Shown here piece after piece: positions 1 to 10,570 of a DNA stretch of 60,000 bases. Each line of letters starts with the position of its first letter. Position 1 is the stretch's first letter. The translations under genes and the position numbers were made by a program. The notes beneath the pieces are model-generated. The model made no database searches, had not been told where the DNA came from, and saw only the letters and a program-made list of their open reading frames with translations. Source of the stretch: Cryptomeria japonica (taxonomy: Eukaryota; Streptophyta; Pinopsida; Cupressales; Cupressaceae); assembly GCF_030272615.1 (NCBI RefSeq), contig NC_081408.1:305261950-305321949 (forward strand), in the 5' to 3' direction.

Positions 1-516
1 ATGTGCAAATGACACTGTATCAGAGAACTCAAGAGTATGTTAAAATTGTATAAATGAACAAACTAGCAAAAATAAGCTTAAAAGAGAATAAATTTGCTTC
101 CTATGCAAGGAAATTTAGGAAACTAATCACCAATGCAGGGACAATATAAATGTAATTTGTTACAATGTTGCATTTGGAGCTCTCTCCTCCTAAGAGGACT
201 TGTAGAACTAAGGTGCACAACCTTAGAGAAAGATACAAATGACTTGCAAGGATTAAACTCATTGTTTCAAGGCAAGATACAAAAAGTTGCCAAGAGAGTC
301 ATTGTCTTCCAACAGAAAAAAGAAATGATTGAATTGGAATGAACAAGATCTCCTAATCATGAAATTGACCTTGAATCACAATGTCAAGTGATCAATATCA
401 TGGAAAATTCTTCTAATTTAAAACACAATATTTGAACTCTGTCACACTGAGAATATCATCATTAAAGCTCTTTAGAACAATCTTTTTCACGTGTCCAATA
501 CCAAATCTTTCCAACA
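1..516 (-). repeat. Copia 3' LTR remnant (left LTR of old minus-strand element)
   Basis: Positions about 140-508 are a diverged direct repeat of about 10639-11005, sharing the stretch that begins ACAATATAAATGTAATTTGT and the stretch around CTCTGTCACACTGAGAATATC. The segment ends CCAACA at 516, followed by TTCTCCCCTTTTG, the reverse complement of a polypurine tract. It is therefore read as the 3' LTR of a Copia element on the minus strand. The match stops near 508, so this copy lost the distal part seen on the right side. Positions 1-139 do not match the right copy and are unassigned. The short open frame at 133-342 lies inside the repeat and is not taken as a gene. Confidence 0.55.
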
Positions 517-529
517 TTCTCCCCTTTTG
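517..529 (-). other. polypurine tract of the old Copia element
   Basis: Read on the minus strand this is CAAAAGGGGAGAA, directly before an LTR starting TGTTGG. It would prime plus-strand DNA synthesis and fixes the element's orientation. Confidence 0.55.
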
Positions 530-1204
530 TCATTGATAATAGTAAAGCCAACTAAACTCAACTTTTATATCTCTACTTCTTTGACATCAAGGAGAAAGGG
601 CAATATACTAAATATTCTCCCTGTTTGACATCAAGGACAACTAACATAATCTTGAATAGCTCTATTCAACATCACATCAAACAATAACCTGAAAATATTT
701 CAAGACTACAATACTCCCCCTAGTAGGGATGTACAACCGCTTATACTTTTTTGTCATTATAACTCTTGTCATCTCTTCGTGAATCTTCCTAAGAACATTA
801 TCTTTAGTAATATTTTCTTGCATCATTCTTGCATTGGCTTTCGAACCAACTCTAAGACATCAACATCTAGGAGCTTGAATAACTTGTCCCTTTCTATGCA
901 TGAACAATCCTTTGTAGACTGTTGGAACATCACTAACGAAGATGTAAACACAAGAATTTTTGTCCTGCTTAAAAACATCTTCAACATCAATATGCAAGAG
1001 AGGTCGTAAGATCTTCATTTCACTCTCCCTCTCGAACAGTGCACACTGTCTAGTTATTAATAGAAGAATCAACACTACCAAAGGGTGCAGACCTATCCTC
1101 ACATTTTTCTTCCACCTTTTTTTTTAATTCCTTCACCCACATCTTTTGCATCTTTTCCTTTTCCATATCGATATCAATCTTCTTTATCGGATCTTTCTTC
1201 CTAT
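530..1204 (-). other. decayed internal DNA of the old Copia element
   Basis: No intact gene. Minus-strand frames between about 860 and 1200 give a lysine/glutamate-rich stretch that would follow the zinc knuckles of a Copia Gag, with a stop codon and frameshifts. No protease, integrase or RT motif could be found between here and the polypurine tract, so most of pol is deleted. Confidence 0.35.
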
Positions 1205-1926
1205 TTTTTTCTTTGTAGAATTTGTCATTGTGTCCAAGTTTGTTTCAATTGTAACATAACAGACCTTGTCGATAAAAATTCTATTTATTTTGAAATTTCT
1301 ATCTCTTCTAATGCTTCCACTTCTTCTGATAACTCTTATGCATTCAACAACTTTATGACCCAATTTGTTGCAAGTATAGCAACACCCATTAAAATTCTAA
1401 ATATTTCTATCATGTAAATTCCACATTATTCTACTTCTACACTTATTAGCCTTATGACAAACTTGGTTACAATATTAACACTGACCATTAAAAAATGAGA
1501 CCTAATTTGATTTTCACATTCACTGGTTTTATGTCCAAGTTTATTGCATGAAAAATAGTTACCATTAAAAGTTGACGAGTACCCGATTTGAGTAGGAGGA
1601 GCATGAGACCTCCTACACACATTTTTATTTCGGATCTAAGGGGAATCACTTTGTCTAGAGTTCCTTACTTTATTGATTACCTTTTATCTACTAGCTACAT
1701 TCTAATTGAGCTCTTAATTTTCTTCTGCCAGATTATGGTCAATAGGGTTAGGTACTAATTCCACTATCCTTCTTTCCTCTATCAGATTCATTTGATCTTT
1801 TGCCATCTTTTCCGAACTTTTATCTTCTAAGGTATTCATCTTTATTACAATAGTGGGAGTAGCCATAGCCATAGCTATATCCTTGGTCTGATTATAGATA
1901 TAACTTTTATCTTCTAAGGTATTCAA
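1205..1926 (-). pseudogene. Copia Gag C-terminal part with tandem CCHC zinc knuckles (broken)
   Basis: Gag packages retrotransposon RNA into cytoplasmic particles. On the minus strand the frame holds an acidic, Glu/Lys/Ile-rich segment (1714-1926). It is followed by a series of zinc knuckles: CNKLGHKTSEC (about 1500-1560), a degenerate one with CNQVCHKANKC (about 1440-1480), CYTCNKLGHKVVEC (about 1340-1385) and a fourth reading YN-stop-NKLGH (about 1215-1260). Two knuckles contain stop codons and the reading frame shifts between them. Tandem knuckles separated by about 30 residues are typical of one group of plant Copia Gags. The N-terminal half of what is probably the same protein lies at 5313-5870, separated by later insertions. 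It is dead as a gene. Family assignment is good, element assignment moderate. Confidence 0.6.
1815..1926. repeat. 87-bp spaced direct duplication inside the Gag fossil
   Basis: AACTTTTATCTTCTAAGGTA occurs at 1815 and again at 1902, a period of 87 bp. On the minus strand it repeats the residues NTLEDKS. The intervening DNA includes a short AGCCAT-type microrepeat. Confidence 0.7.
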
Positions 1927-1972
1927 TTAATTTCAACCCAAATATAACTTAATCAAACTTGATCTCTAATAC

Positions 1973-2974
1973 TGATAAACCAAACTTAATGTCGGTTGAC
2001 AGATTAGTAGTTAATATTAATACCGGTGAAACTCAATGCATAAGACAGAAAAAAACAACAACATCCACAACACATAACACAAAGATTTGTACCTGGAAAC
2101 CCTGTAAGGGGAAAAACCACAGTGGGAAACCTTACCCACAATCAGATGATACTACTGCAGATAGTATGCATATACAAATGGGGTCTGCACATGCAGAAAG
2201 GCCAACAGGTTAGAGCTCACTGCTCAATCACAAAATAGGAGTCACACTGACTACAATTGAATGGTTTAATCCAATGATAATGTACTGCTCAAAGTATAAT
2301 CTCCAATGCTGGATTCAATATCGATTAAGCTTTGATAATCACCTTCAAACCTTCCTTGAACCTTCTCTATGGTCTGCTCATATGATCTTCAATATTCGCA
2401 CATACCATGTTACAAAACCTTATACCATATGCCATTATCTTTCTTCTCCTTACTTACATCATCTCACAAATGAGATCTTACATATATACCAAAGCCTAAG
2501 ACCAAATGTGTAGGTCAACTTACCAAGAATATTATAATTAAACAAATTACAAATGAGTCAAGATGCGATGCATCATGTTGGCTCAATACATTTACAACAA
2601 TATTTAATTAATTAAATCATCTCCATAACGTGTCGTATTGATTTGGAATAGATAATGCATGTCGGTCCATAACCTAGACCAATTTGCCGATAATAGCAAA
2701 TATGTCAACCCGATTAGACCAATAACCAAAATACCAAAACCAAGTGTCCAAACCATGTCTTCGACATAACCCAGTGATCTCCAAATGATAACAAGTCATC
2801 CTCAATGCCAGTGTACAATATAACTTGCCAATGAGTGATATACCGGTGACTGTGCATAAGTCACTGAACTTGCTGGTGAACATAATGTGCCGGTTCAACA
2901 TAACTAAAGATCTCCAGAAGGATAAGTGTTGACATCAATGACAAAACCAATGCAACACATCCATAATACCAACA
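1973..2974 (-). repeat. probable solo LTR of a SIRE-like Copia element
   Basis: The left edge follows CTCTAATACT, which resembles a worn reverse complement of an initiator-Met PBS. The right part contains TGTTGACATCAATGACAA and ends ATACCAACA, like the LTR ends of this Copia group. The interior has the GTACCTGGAAACCC..GGGAAAAACCAC..GTGGGAAACC block (2090-2135) that recurs in related form in the other Copia LTR at about 10595-10625. No target-site duplication was recognised and no coding sequence lies inside. Confidence 0.4.
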
Positions 2975-5312
2975 GTTTTAACCCTTTTGGGGTAGGTGAA
3001 AAACACCCCCTATTTAACCCATAATCAATCACATCTTTCCAAGGCATCCATCATAGACATAAAATATAATCACCCCTCCCAGATAAATCTCATTAATTAT
3101 TAATAGTCGTCTTCTTGATCATACCCAGTTATAGAAATTTATTTAACACCAAGGTTTGCGATAAATGACCACAACCTTATGTTCTTATAACTAACAATTA
3201 TGTACTCTTATCAAAATTTTAATTCTTAATCATTCCCAATTATAAAATCTCACAATCACAACCTTTATATATAAATGATATATTGAACCAATTGATAATT
3301 ATTAGAAATCAAAATCTTATTAACCATAACCACTAAAAGCTATTCAAATCAAATACCAAAGGAGACAAGAAAGTTAGCAGAAGAGAAAAAAAATCGGCCC
3401 AGCCTAGGACCCTACCTACCAAAAGAAAACAAAACTAAGAATGGCATAAATCGAATGATAACCAAGCCCAGTGACTAATAAAACTGCGATTCCAAAGAGA
3501 GAATTTTGCATTAAGAATAAAATAATAATTACTGTATCTAGCGTTAATCCAAGTGCATTGCTTGGTCAGAGCATAAGGGAAATCGACTTGCCCACCATAA
3601 CTATTCAAGGTAATTTCAGATCCATTGTTATGTGATGAGAGTTTTTTTTAAAAAAACGCAAAGAGAAAAGAATAAAAGGTGCGATTAAACCCACAATACC
3701 AATTTGCTAGTCAAAATGTAACAAGGAATCGATATCAACCCAATCAAGTCCAAAATAATACGATTTGGTAAGAGAATACGATTCTCAACAACAATAATTT
3801 CAATCCAAACATAGATGAATCAACAAGGAGAAAAAGAAAAGGAGAATGGGGGCAATAATCCCTCGCCACTTAGGGTCGATTTGGCTCTACTAAATCAGCT
3901 ATCACACGATCAATTCTTTGACCAATAAGTTTTTTTTGTTTTTTTTTCAAAAATCGAATTGCTAAGAAAAGGAAGAGTAAACAACGCAAATTTAATTCTA
4001 GTCAGAAAATATAAACCATAAACAATTGCCAGTGATCTCAGTTCAAAGATCTACTGTAAACTTTGGCAAGTGGGCAGACACACTAATAACTAACTTGAAC
4101 ATAATCATTCATGTGTCCATGGACTCCACTGTGGGGTTCAATGGCAAAGTGTTTCATCTACCAACGATATACAGTTTTTCAATCATGAAAATGCATCGAC
4201 CATTAAATATATGCAAAGAGAAGAGTATGGGGGGGTGTATGATTTATGCAAATTAGCCCACTCAACAAAAACAGAGGGAAGAAATGATAGTGGGTTCAAT
4301 TAATCTGCCACAACACTTTAAACATACCAAATCAATTTAGTCAAACCAGTAATAAACTAAGAGCACTATAGTCAAATCATCAGAGCCTAGACAAACTAAG
4401 AAGTATTACCTAGTCAGATGAGGAGGAGAAAAAGTAGCGCTCTGGTTGGCTAGGCGTGGGAAATCCGCGTCCTCTTGCAGGTCGATGAAGAGGGAGATGA
4501 TGAGGGCGACCTGTTGTCTTAATCTCCCATCTAGAGGTTGAACACCCCCCTCATTTATGCAGACAAAAATCGCTAAAAGGCTGAGGAGAGGAAGGAGGAT
4601 AGTAGTGCTATCTTCTTACAACTTGATTTTCAAATCGAATTCTAGCCAGCATGCTAAAGAAAGACGTCCCATCTTGTTTTATAATTCTTCAGGCTAAAAT
4701 TCGATCCAAAATTCGTGGATCTGGATTGAGTGAAAACTAAGGTGAATGGGGAGTTGGAGCGAGGAGAACTAATTTAGATTGCCAGTTGAGAAAGCTAATC
4801 CGAAGTTTAAACTAGAGTTACGAGGAGTTTAACTCTTCAATCAAATTTCTAACTCATGTTTAAATTCAAATTTTAACTTTTGAAAATCACAAATTCAAAA
4901 TTTTAATTAATATTATAATTTTATTTATTGATTTTAATATTTATTGTATTTAATCTTATTTAATTATTATTATTTGCATTTGTTTGTGCATAGGTTACAT
5001 TTCGTGAGTCATTGTCGACGAGCTAGGAGACCCCTCCTCGGTCATATGTCCGCCTTCGACAATCGACCCTACATGCATCTCACATTTGACGAAAAGCGTC
5101 TGATCATCATGATACATAAAATTTCATAATAAAATTAATATTTCATTATGTTAATAATATCACATAATGTCGTTATTAGCATTAGTTTGCATCATAACTA
5201 ACATCATAAAAAATATCATCAAGCACTTCAATTATCATCATAATATCAACATTTTATCATGTATAAATGTCTAATTTAATATAAAAATTACTAATCTAAA
5301 TTTGGGTCGTGA
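2975..5312. other. unassigned AT-rich DNA, probably another LTR at its right end
   Basis: No gene is recognisable. About 3100-4400 is AT-rich without coding signal. About 4400-4560 is locally GC-richer. The right end, AAATTTGGGTCGTGACA at 5296-5312, resembles the 3' edge of plant Ty3-type LTRs, and Copia gag coding sequence starts immediately after it. This suggests an LTR inserted in gag with its right border at 5312. I could not find the matching left border or a target-site duplication. Confidence 0.3.
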
Positions 5313-5870
5313 CATATATATTCATGTCATGGCTTTCCTCAAAGGCACAGTTCTTTGATTTATAGCCTTCAATGTTTTCATCATCAAACATTATCACATT
5401 ATCAAATTTATGCTTTAGATTTGTAATCTTGGCTTTCTTTGTCTTCTCATCTCCTTCAAATACACTCTTCAGCGTGTCCCAAATTTCTTTAGCTAAGACA
5501 CTGTGAATTTTCCGAACACTGCATCATTCAAGCAAGTTACAATTACAAAAATAGCCTTTGCATTACTCTCATATGCTTTGATTTCATCTGGAGTTGTAGG
5601 ACCATTCTATGGAGTAGTATAACCCTTCTCAATGCTTTCCAAATCTCAATCGATATAGTAGCCAAATGATACTCCATCCTAGGACCATTCTATGGAGTAG
5701 TATAACCCTTCTTAATGCTTTCCAAATCTCAATCGATATAGTAGCCAAATGATACTCCATCCTTTCTCTCTAATAAGAATAACTTGCACCATCAAACTTT
5801 GGAGCCTTGAATGTATACAATCATGTGCCATGCTAGATCTTCCTCAAGAGGTTAAGCTTCAAAAGTGGAA
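5313..5870 (-). pseudogene. Copia Gag N-terminal part (broken)
   Basis: Minus-strand translation gives the Gag motif EIWDTLKSVFEGDEKTKKAK followed by NLKHKFDNVIMFDDENIEGY, a hallmark of the Copia UBN2-type Gag. Upstream (5550-5870) lies YHLATISIEIWKAL and related sequence. A frameshift near 5510 separates the two parts, and an 83-bp tandem duplication (5598-5763) breaks the N-terminal frame. The piece sits just inside a degenerate PBS and LTR edge (5875-5889), so it is the start of the element's gag. It probably continues at 1205-1926 beyond the later insertions. Confidence 0.65.
5598..5763. repeat. 83-bp tandem duplication, two copies
   Basis: The unit starting AGGACCATTCTATGGAGTAG occurs at 5598 and 5681 with a single obvious difference (CTTCTC versus CTTCTT). 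It lies within the Gag fossil and, being 83 bp, shifts the frame. Confidence 0.9.
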
Positions 5871-5874
5871 CCTC

Positions 5875-5886
5875 ACTCAAATACCA
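5875..5886 (-). other. degenerate primer-binding site of the old Copia element
   Basis: ACTCAAATACCA matches the reverse complement of the initiator-Met PBS (GCTCTGATACCA) at nine of twelve positions. It lies 2 bp from an LTR edge beginning TGTTGAACAC at 5889. Confidence 0.55.
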
Positions 5887-5888
5887 AT

Positions 5889-6038
5889 TGTTGAACACAC
5901 CACAAGACTAGGAGGGGGTGTGTGAATCAACCAGGACCTTAAGCACTTAAATACTGATCTTCAAACTTTAAACCATGAGCATTTAATCACAACACAAATA
6001 AATCATGAAATTATGAAGCACAACAAACACATGAACAC
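5889..6038 (-). repeat. Copia 5' LTR, first part (before the LINE insertion)
   Basis: Begins TGTTGAACACACC with a G-rich block (GGAGGGGGTGTGTGAATC), as in SIRE-like Copia LTR edges. It is interrupted at 6038 by the LINE and continues at 10571. Confidence 0.55.
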
Positions 6039-6045
6039 AAACACA

Positions 6046-8509
6046 ACTATTGGTCTTTCCTCACGAAGGTCCTTTAGCTTTTGGCTTCTCTAACAAATGT
6101 GTGGACCTCTTCAAGCAGCTCATCTCCTTTGCCTCCTTTGCTGTTCTTGTTAACGGATTTCCCTCCTCCTTCTTTAAAGCCTCCAGAGGACTAAGGCAAG
6201 GGGACCCCATCTCCCCTATCCTCTTCATTATTATGGTTGAATGTTTTGGTAGGTCCATGGAAAGTATGGTGACTAGAGGTATTTTTAAAGGTCTCCAACC
6301 TTCCTTTGCTAATCATACTTGCTCCCACGAACAATTTGTGGATGACACCATTGTTATGGGGGATTCAAGCATTTCAGAAGCTAGAATCCTGAAGGACACC
6401 CTTTGTAAGTTTGCTTCTGCTTCTGGCCAACTTATCAACTGGGTTAAAAGTGAAGTGTTTTTCATCAACACTCATGAGAGAAGACAACATAGAATCAACA
6501 AAATTCTGGAATGTCAGACTGCTGATCTTCCTGCTACTTATCTTGGTCTCCCCCTGGGCATTGCTCCACCTAATTTCTTTTGGAGTTCTCTGGTGGATAA
6601 ATTTCAAAGAAAGCTTGTTGGTTGGAAAGGTTCTCTCTTAAGTCAGGCAAAGCTTGCTAGTTGGAAAGGTTCTCTCTTAAGTCAGGCTGGCAAGCTGCAA
6701 CTTCTTAAAGCATCCCTTCAAAGCATTTCTATTTATGCCCTTAGCCTCTTTAGAATTCCAGTTAAGTATGATGATGCTATTGAGAAAATTCAAAAAAAAA
6801 TTCTTTGGTCAGGGGTTGAGGAAAAAAAAAGAATGGCATTAGTGGCTTGGGACAAGATTTGCATATCAAAAAGTAAAGCTGCCTGGGCCTGAGGAGAATG
6901 CAAACCCTCAATGAAGCTCTTTTGTCTAAACAAGTTTGGAGACTGTTCCACTCTGACAGTGAATGGTGTAAAATTTGGAGAAGCAAGTATCCTCTTTTGT
7001 CTTCCTGTCTTCTCTCTTTCATCAATTATGATTTCAGTATTAATGGGTCCCATATTTGGAATCATGCCTCTAAGTGTAAAGACAACATTGCTAAAGGGGT
7101 GAAATGGAGAGTTGGTAATGGTAGGAAAGTTAGATTTTGGGAGGACCCCTGGTTACGTGATAAGCCTTTGATTGAAATCCCTGATTGGGCCCCTTTTGCT
7201 GCCCCCTGTATTAGAGTCTTTGGGTCCTTGGTTGAGGGGTATTGGATAGGTGATAAATGGCAGAACATTGAAAGTATCCACCCTGACCTTATCAATCTTA
7301 AGAATCATCTGTCTTTTGCCTGGTTGAACAATGAGGAAGATTCTCTTATTTGGAAATATGAACCTAAAGGCAACAATATTGTCTCTTCAATGTATGGTGT
7401 TCTTTCCCTTACCCCCTCAGAGAATCCCTTTTGGTCTAAACCTTGGATAAAGGGTCTTATCCCTAAGATCAATTTTTTCTATTGGACAATTCTTCAAAAC
7501 AAAATTTTGATCTTAGACAATCTAAAGGTTAGGTTTTTTCTTCCCAAATAGGTGTGCTTTATGCCTTGAGGAGGAAGAATCTGTGGACCATTTGGCTATC
7601 CACTGTTCCTTCACTGTTTCAATTTGGGAAAGATTTCTTAAGAATTTTTGTATGGAATGGGTGTTTCCTAACTCTATTCGAGATTTGTTTCATTCTTGGA
7701 GTTATCATTGGTCTAACCCTACTTTGAGATCTTTGTGGCAGCTATCACTCCCTCACATCCTGTGGGGGATCTGGAAAGAAAGGAACAATCGCATCAGGGA
7801 CACTTCTCTCACCCAGGTTGTTGTTTTCCAGAAAATTCAAAGGGCTATTATGGAGAATATTAGGATCATTAGGGATCCATGCAATTCTGCCAACCCCATG
7901 GAAACTTACATTTTCAACTCCTGGAATCTAAAGAATGTTGTTAATATTGATCCTAAACAAAACAAGAGACTAGAAGCAAGATGGCACTCTCCCCCTCATG
8001 GTTGGCTCAAAATCAACTTCAATGGAGCTGCCAAAGGCAATCTTGGCCCAGCAGGATGTGGTGCAATTCTCAGAGATGAAAATGGTAGTTGTAAGGAAAT
8101 GATTGCTCTTGGACTATAGGTTGCCAAACTAACCACATGGCGGAAGCTATGGCTGCTCTCTAAGGCATTCTCCTAGCTAAAAGATGGAACTGTCCCTATT
8201 TATGGATTGAGGGGGATTCTAATAACATCAACAAGTGCCTAAAAAGAACTTCTAAGCCTTCATGGACTATCAACAACATAATAAAGGCTGCTAGAGATCT
8301 CATCAACACCTTCGATAAATGTTTTATTTCCCACATTTACCGTGAAGCTAATGGTCCAGCTGATTAGGCAACCAACGTGGCGGTCAATCACAACAATATG
8401 GTTACTTGGAAGTGTGAAGAGGGTCTCCTCAATGATGTCAGATCGATCATTTTCATGGATCGATATAATAGTACCCCAAAGATCATAAATGGACAAAATA
8501 ATGATTAAA
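6046..8509 (+). pseudogene. LINE ORF2: reverse transcriptase - zinc finger - RNase H (broken, 5' truncated)
   Basis: This would copy LINE RNA at the nicked target. The endonuclease and the first RT motifs are missing. Visible are GLRQGDPISP (about 6189-6218), the catalytic box FVDD (about 6337) and GQLINWVKS; TYLGLPLG follows at about 6536. A frameshift near 6880 leads to the linker with WKIWRSKYP-like sequence and the zf-RVT region KPWIKGLIPKINFFYW. The next stop (7549) and frameshift lead to CALCLEEEESVDHLAIHC. The plant-type RNase H follows: the first catalytic Asp is replaced by Asn (NFNGAAKG), Glu is kept in AEA (about 8143), Asp in EGDSNN (about 8215) and the last Asp in GPAD (about 8362). 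Further stops lie at 8117, 8161 and 8365. The protein cannot be made intact. Confidence 0.85.
6611..6688 (+). repeat. 39-bp in-frame tandem duplication in the LINE RT gene
   Basis: Two copies of a 13-codon unit, KLVGWKGSLLSQA and KLASWKGSLLSQA, start at 6611 and 6650. The frame is kept. Confidence 0.9.
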
Positions 8510-8674
8510 CGGATTAATAGGAGGGCTATGAATAATTATCATTATGTCAGTACCATTTATTAAAAGACAAATGCCACCTTTTCCCACTTTTTTTGGGTAT
8601 ATGTGGTCACTTCGAAAAATTTCTTTCCTATAGCTTTCTGCAACTGTCGGCCTTCTGTTTTGAAAAGCAAAAAA

Positions 8675-10408
8675 ATGGGAGGAAATAGACATCGCTATGA
8701 ACCCAGCAACTGCAGCAACTGCAAGGAGTGGAAACAGAAGGAGGTATTTTGGAACATCTTGCAGAAGGGAAGGTTTATGAAGTTTATGGAGAGGCTCCAT
8801 GGGAGGGGCGCCACAATCACTAATGTTTTCTGCAAAAACTGGAGGAAGGGCACCCTGAAGATGGGAGATTGAACAATCTCAATTGATGAAGACCTCATCG
8901 CTCAGGTCACGGGTCTTTGCAGGGAAGGAAGCAATTACTACAAAGACGAAAAACTGAGCAAGGAGGCAATTGAGCGATACCCCGAAACGACAAAGGAGAA
9001 GAAGTGCTTGGTAAAGCTAAGTAAAACCTACTACCCGCCTAGGGCATTTGTTAAGCCGTGGAGGGAGGTTCTATTTGCTATTATGTGTTACATTACCTTG
9101 GATGGCAGATTCACAAAAGTGTATGGCTATCATTTTGTATTGCTTAATCATTTCAGGTATGATGAAAAAGTTAATATTCCATATTTCCTACTGTGTTCAA
9201 TGAATGCTACCATCAAAGCCCATAGAGAGAACCCTATGGGTGATACAACCATGCATCAAGGTCTTATGGTGTTAATTTATGACCATTTAAAAGCTAACCA
9301 AGTTGCCTGTCCCCAGCCTTCTATCTCTGAGTTTGAGGAGGAAGGGTCGGCTTCTGGTTTTTCTATGGGTGAGGAGTCTGAAAGTGATTCGATGAGTGAG
9401 TCAGAGGAGAGTCTGGAAGACTTTGAAGCTAAAATTGGTAAGAAAAGAAAATAGGTGAGTACCAAGCCCTCCTCTTCTAAGGGTAAGGAAAAAACTAAAG
9501 AAAAGGTTTTCTAGATCCGCTGCTCCTTGAAGGAGGTCTCTGAGGATTCTGAGAAGGATGAACCCCAGTCTCCTCGGAAAAAGAAAATTAAAACTTCCAT
9601 TCAGATAAGGAACAAACAGAAGAGGCATGATGATTATGATATGGAATTGGAGGATAAAGTGCAAAGAAAGGATCCTGACGTTGACCAAAAATTGGAGGAG
9701 GAGATCACAAGGGAAGGTTTTTATCAAAGGGTTGGTGGAAATGTTGATAAGATCACTAGTGGCGACGTCCCCAAAAATGAACAGGACAATCCTGGTGAGA
9801 AAACCCCCCCTTCAAATCCTCCCACTAAGGGTTTGAAAGGGTTTATGGACACCATCGATTGGTTAATTAACAATTACAAGAAAGTTGTGGAGGATAATAA
9901 GAAGCTGAGCCACAGGGTCCAAATTCTGGAGACAATCAGTATTGGTGAAAGCAAATCAATGGCAAAATATGTTGAGGATTTGAGTAAAATTGGTGCCAGA
10001 GCCGAAGAGATGAGAGATTCCTTCAACCCTAGGTTTGAGCAAATTGAGAAGGCCCTAACAGAGATAAAAACCAATGACAATGCTATGGACCAGAGAATGG
10101 CAGAAACTGACAGCAAGTTCAACAAAATTGAAAAATGCCTCAAATGCATTGCTGAACAAAGCTATAACATTTTGAAGGCCTCGACTGACAATACCAAAAT
10201 TCTCATCAGCAAACTGGAGAACAAGAAGGATTCCCTGGAGCTGGAACCTGACATTGAAGGTATGGAAGAAGTGCAAGGACCTAGAACGAGGACCACAGGC
10301 AAAAAGAAGGAGAAGAAGCCAAACAAGGATATGGAAGAACTTAAAGTTGTTTCAGCAAACTATGACCAGCTGATCAATAAGGTGGCTGATCTTCTTAAGT
10401 CTTTATAG
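8675..10408 (+). pseudogene. unknown coiled-coil protein gene downstream of LINE RNase H (three stop codons)
   Basis: One frame runs from ATG 8675 to TAG 10408 (577 codons) with only three internal stops: TGA at codon 66, TAG at codon 260 and TAG at codon 280. There is no frameshift. The N-terminal 210 residues look globular (GRFMKFMERLHG, ITNVFCKNW, DEDLIAQVTGL, PWREVLFAIMCYITLDGRFT, VYGYHFVLLNHFRY). The pattern 'new leaf / low-complexity edge, then helical pairs' recalls plant transposon-associated domains, but I do not recognise a named family. Residues about 215-330 are Ser/Glu/Lys-rich, about 395-520 form a long heptad-rich coiled coil, and the tail is basic (TGKKKEKKPNK). Position after RNase H and before the LINE 3' end argues it moved with the LINE. 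It could instead be ORF1 of another copy joined in tandem. No function is assigned. Confidence 0.6.
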
Positions 10409-10570
10409 TTGTTGTTTGTCATTTTAGCCTTTTCTCTTGTTTTTCCACTTTGTTGTTCCTTTCTTTAGCTGTCCATTCGGTTTACTGGCCTTTTTGCCAA
10501 TCTTTTTGTAAGTTGTTTCTATGCTTGTCTGGATGCTTTTTGATGAACTATCTTTTTCATTTTTAATCTA
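10409..10570 (+). other. LINE 3' untranslated end
   Basis: T-rich, non-coding, ending CATTTTTAATCT against the putative target-site duplication. There is no long poly(A) tail. Confidence 0.45.

Larger units (their letters stand above)
6039..10570 (+). mobile_element. 5'-truncated LINE with an additional downstream gene
   Basis: Flanked by AACAAACACATGAACAC (6022-6038) and AACAAACACATAAACAC (10571-10587), a 17-bp target-site duplication with one mismatch. A shorter exact 9-bp alternative is ACAAACACA at 6037 and 10572. Removing the insert restores a continuous Copia LTR. The insert begins inside the RT domain, as expected of incomplete target-primed reverse transcription. It then carries ORF2 to the end of RNase H (to about 8509), a short spacer, a second gene (8675-10408) and a 160-bp U-rich 3' end finishing TTTTTAATCT. 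The flanks are A/C-rich, so the duplication is suggestive rather than conclusive. Confidence 0.6.

Noticed and set aside
2975-5312. Tried to define a complete solo LTR ending at 5312
   Set aside because: Only the right edge (GGGTCGTGACA) is convincing; no left edge or target-site duplication could be matched by eye.
6050-6892. Considered an intact RT gene of 280 codons
   Set aside because: The frame begins at a TTG, lacks the endonuclease and N-terminal RT motifs, and continues in other frames: a truncated fossil.
8260-8898. Minus-strand frames of 78, 105 and 67 codons
   Set aside because: Antisense shadows of the LINE RNase H region and of the unknown downstream gene.
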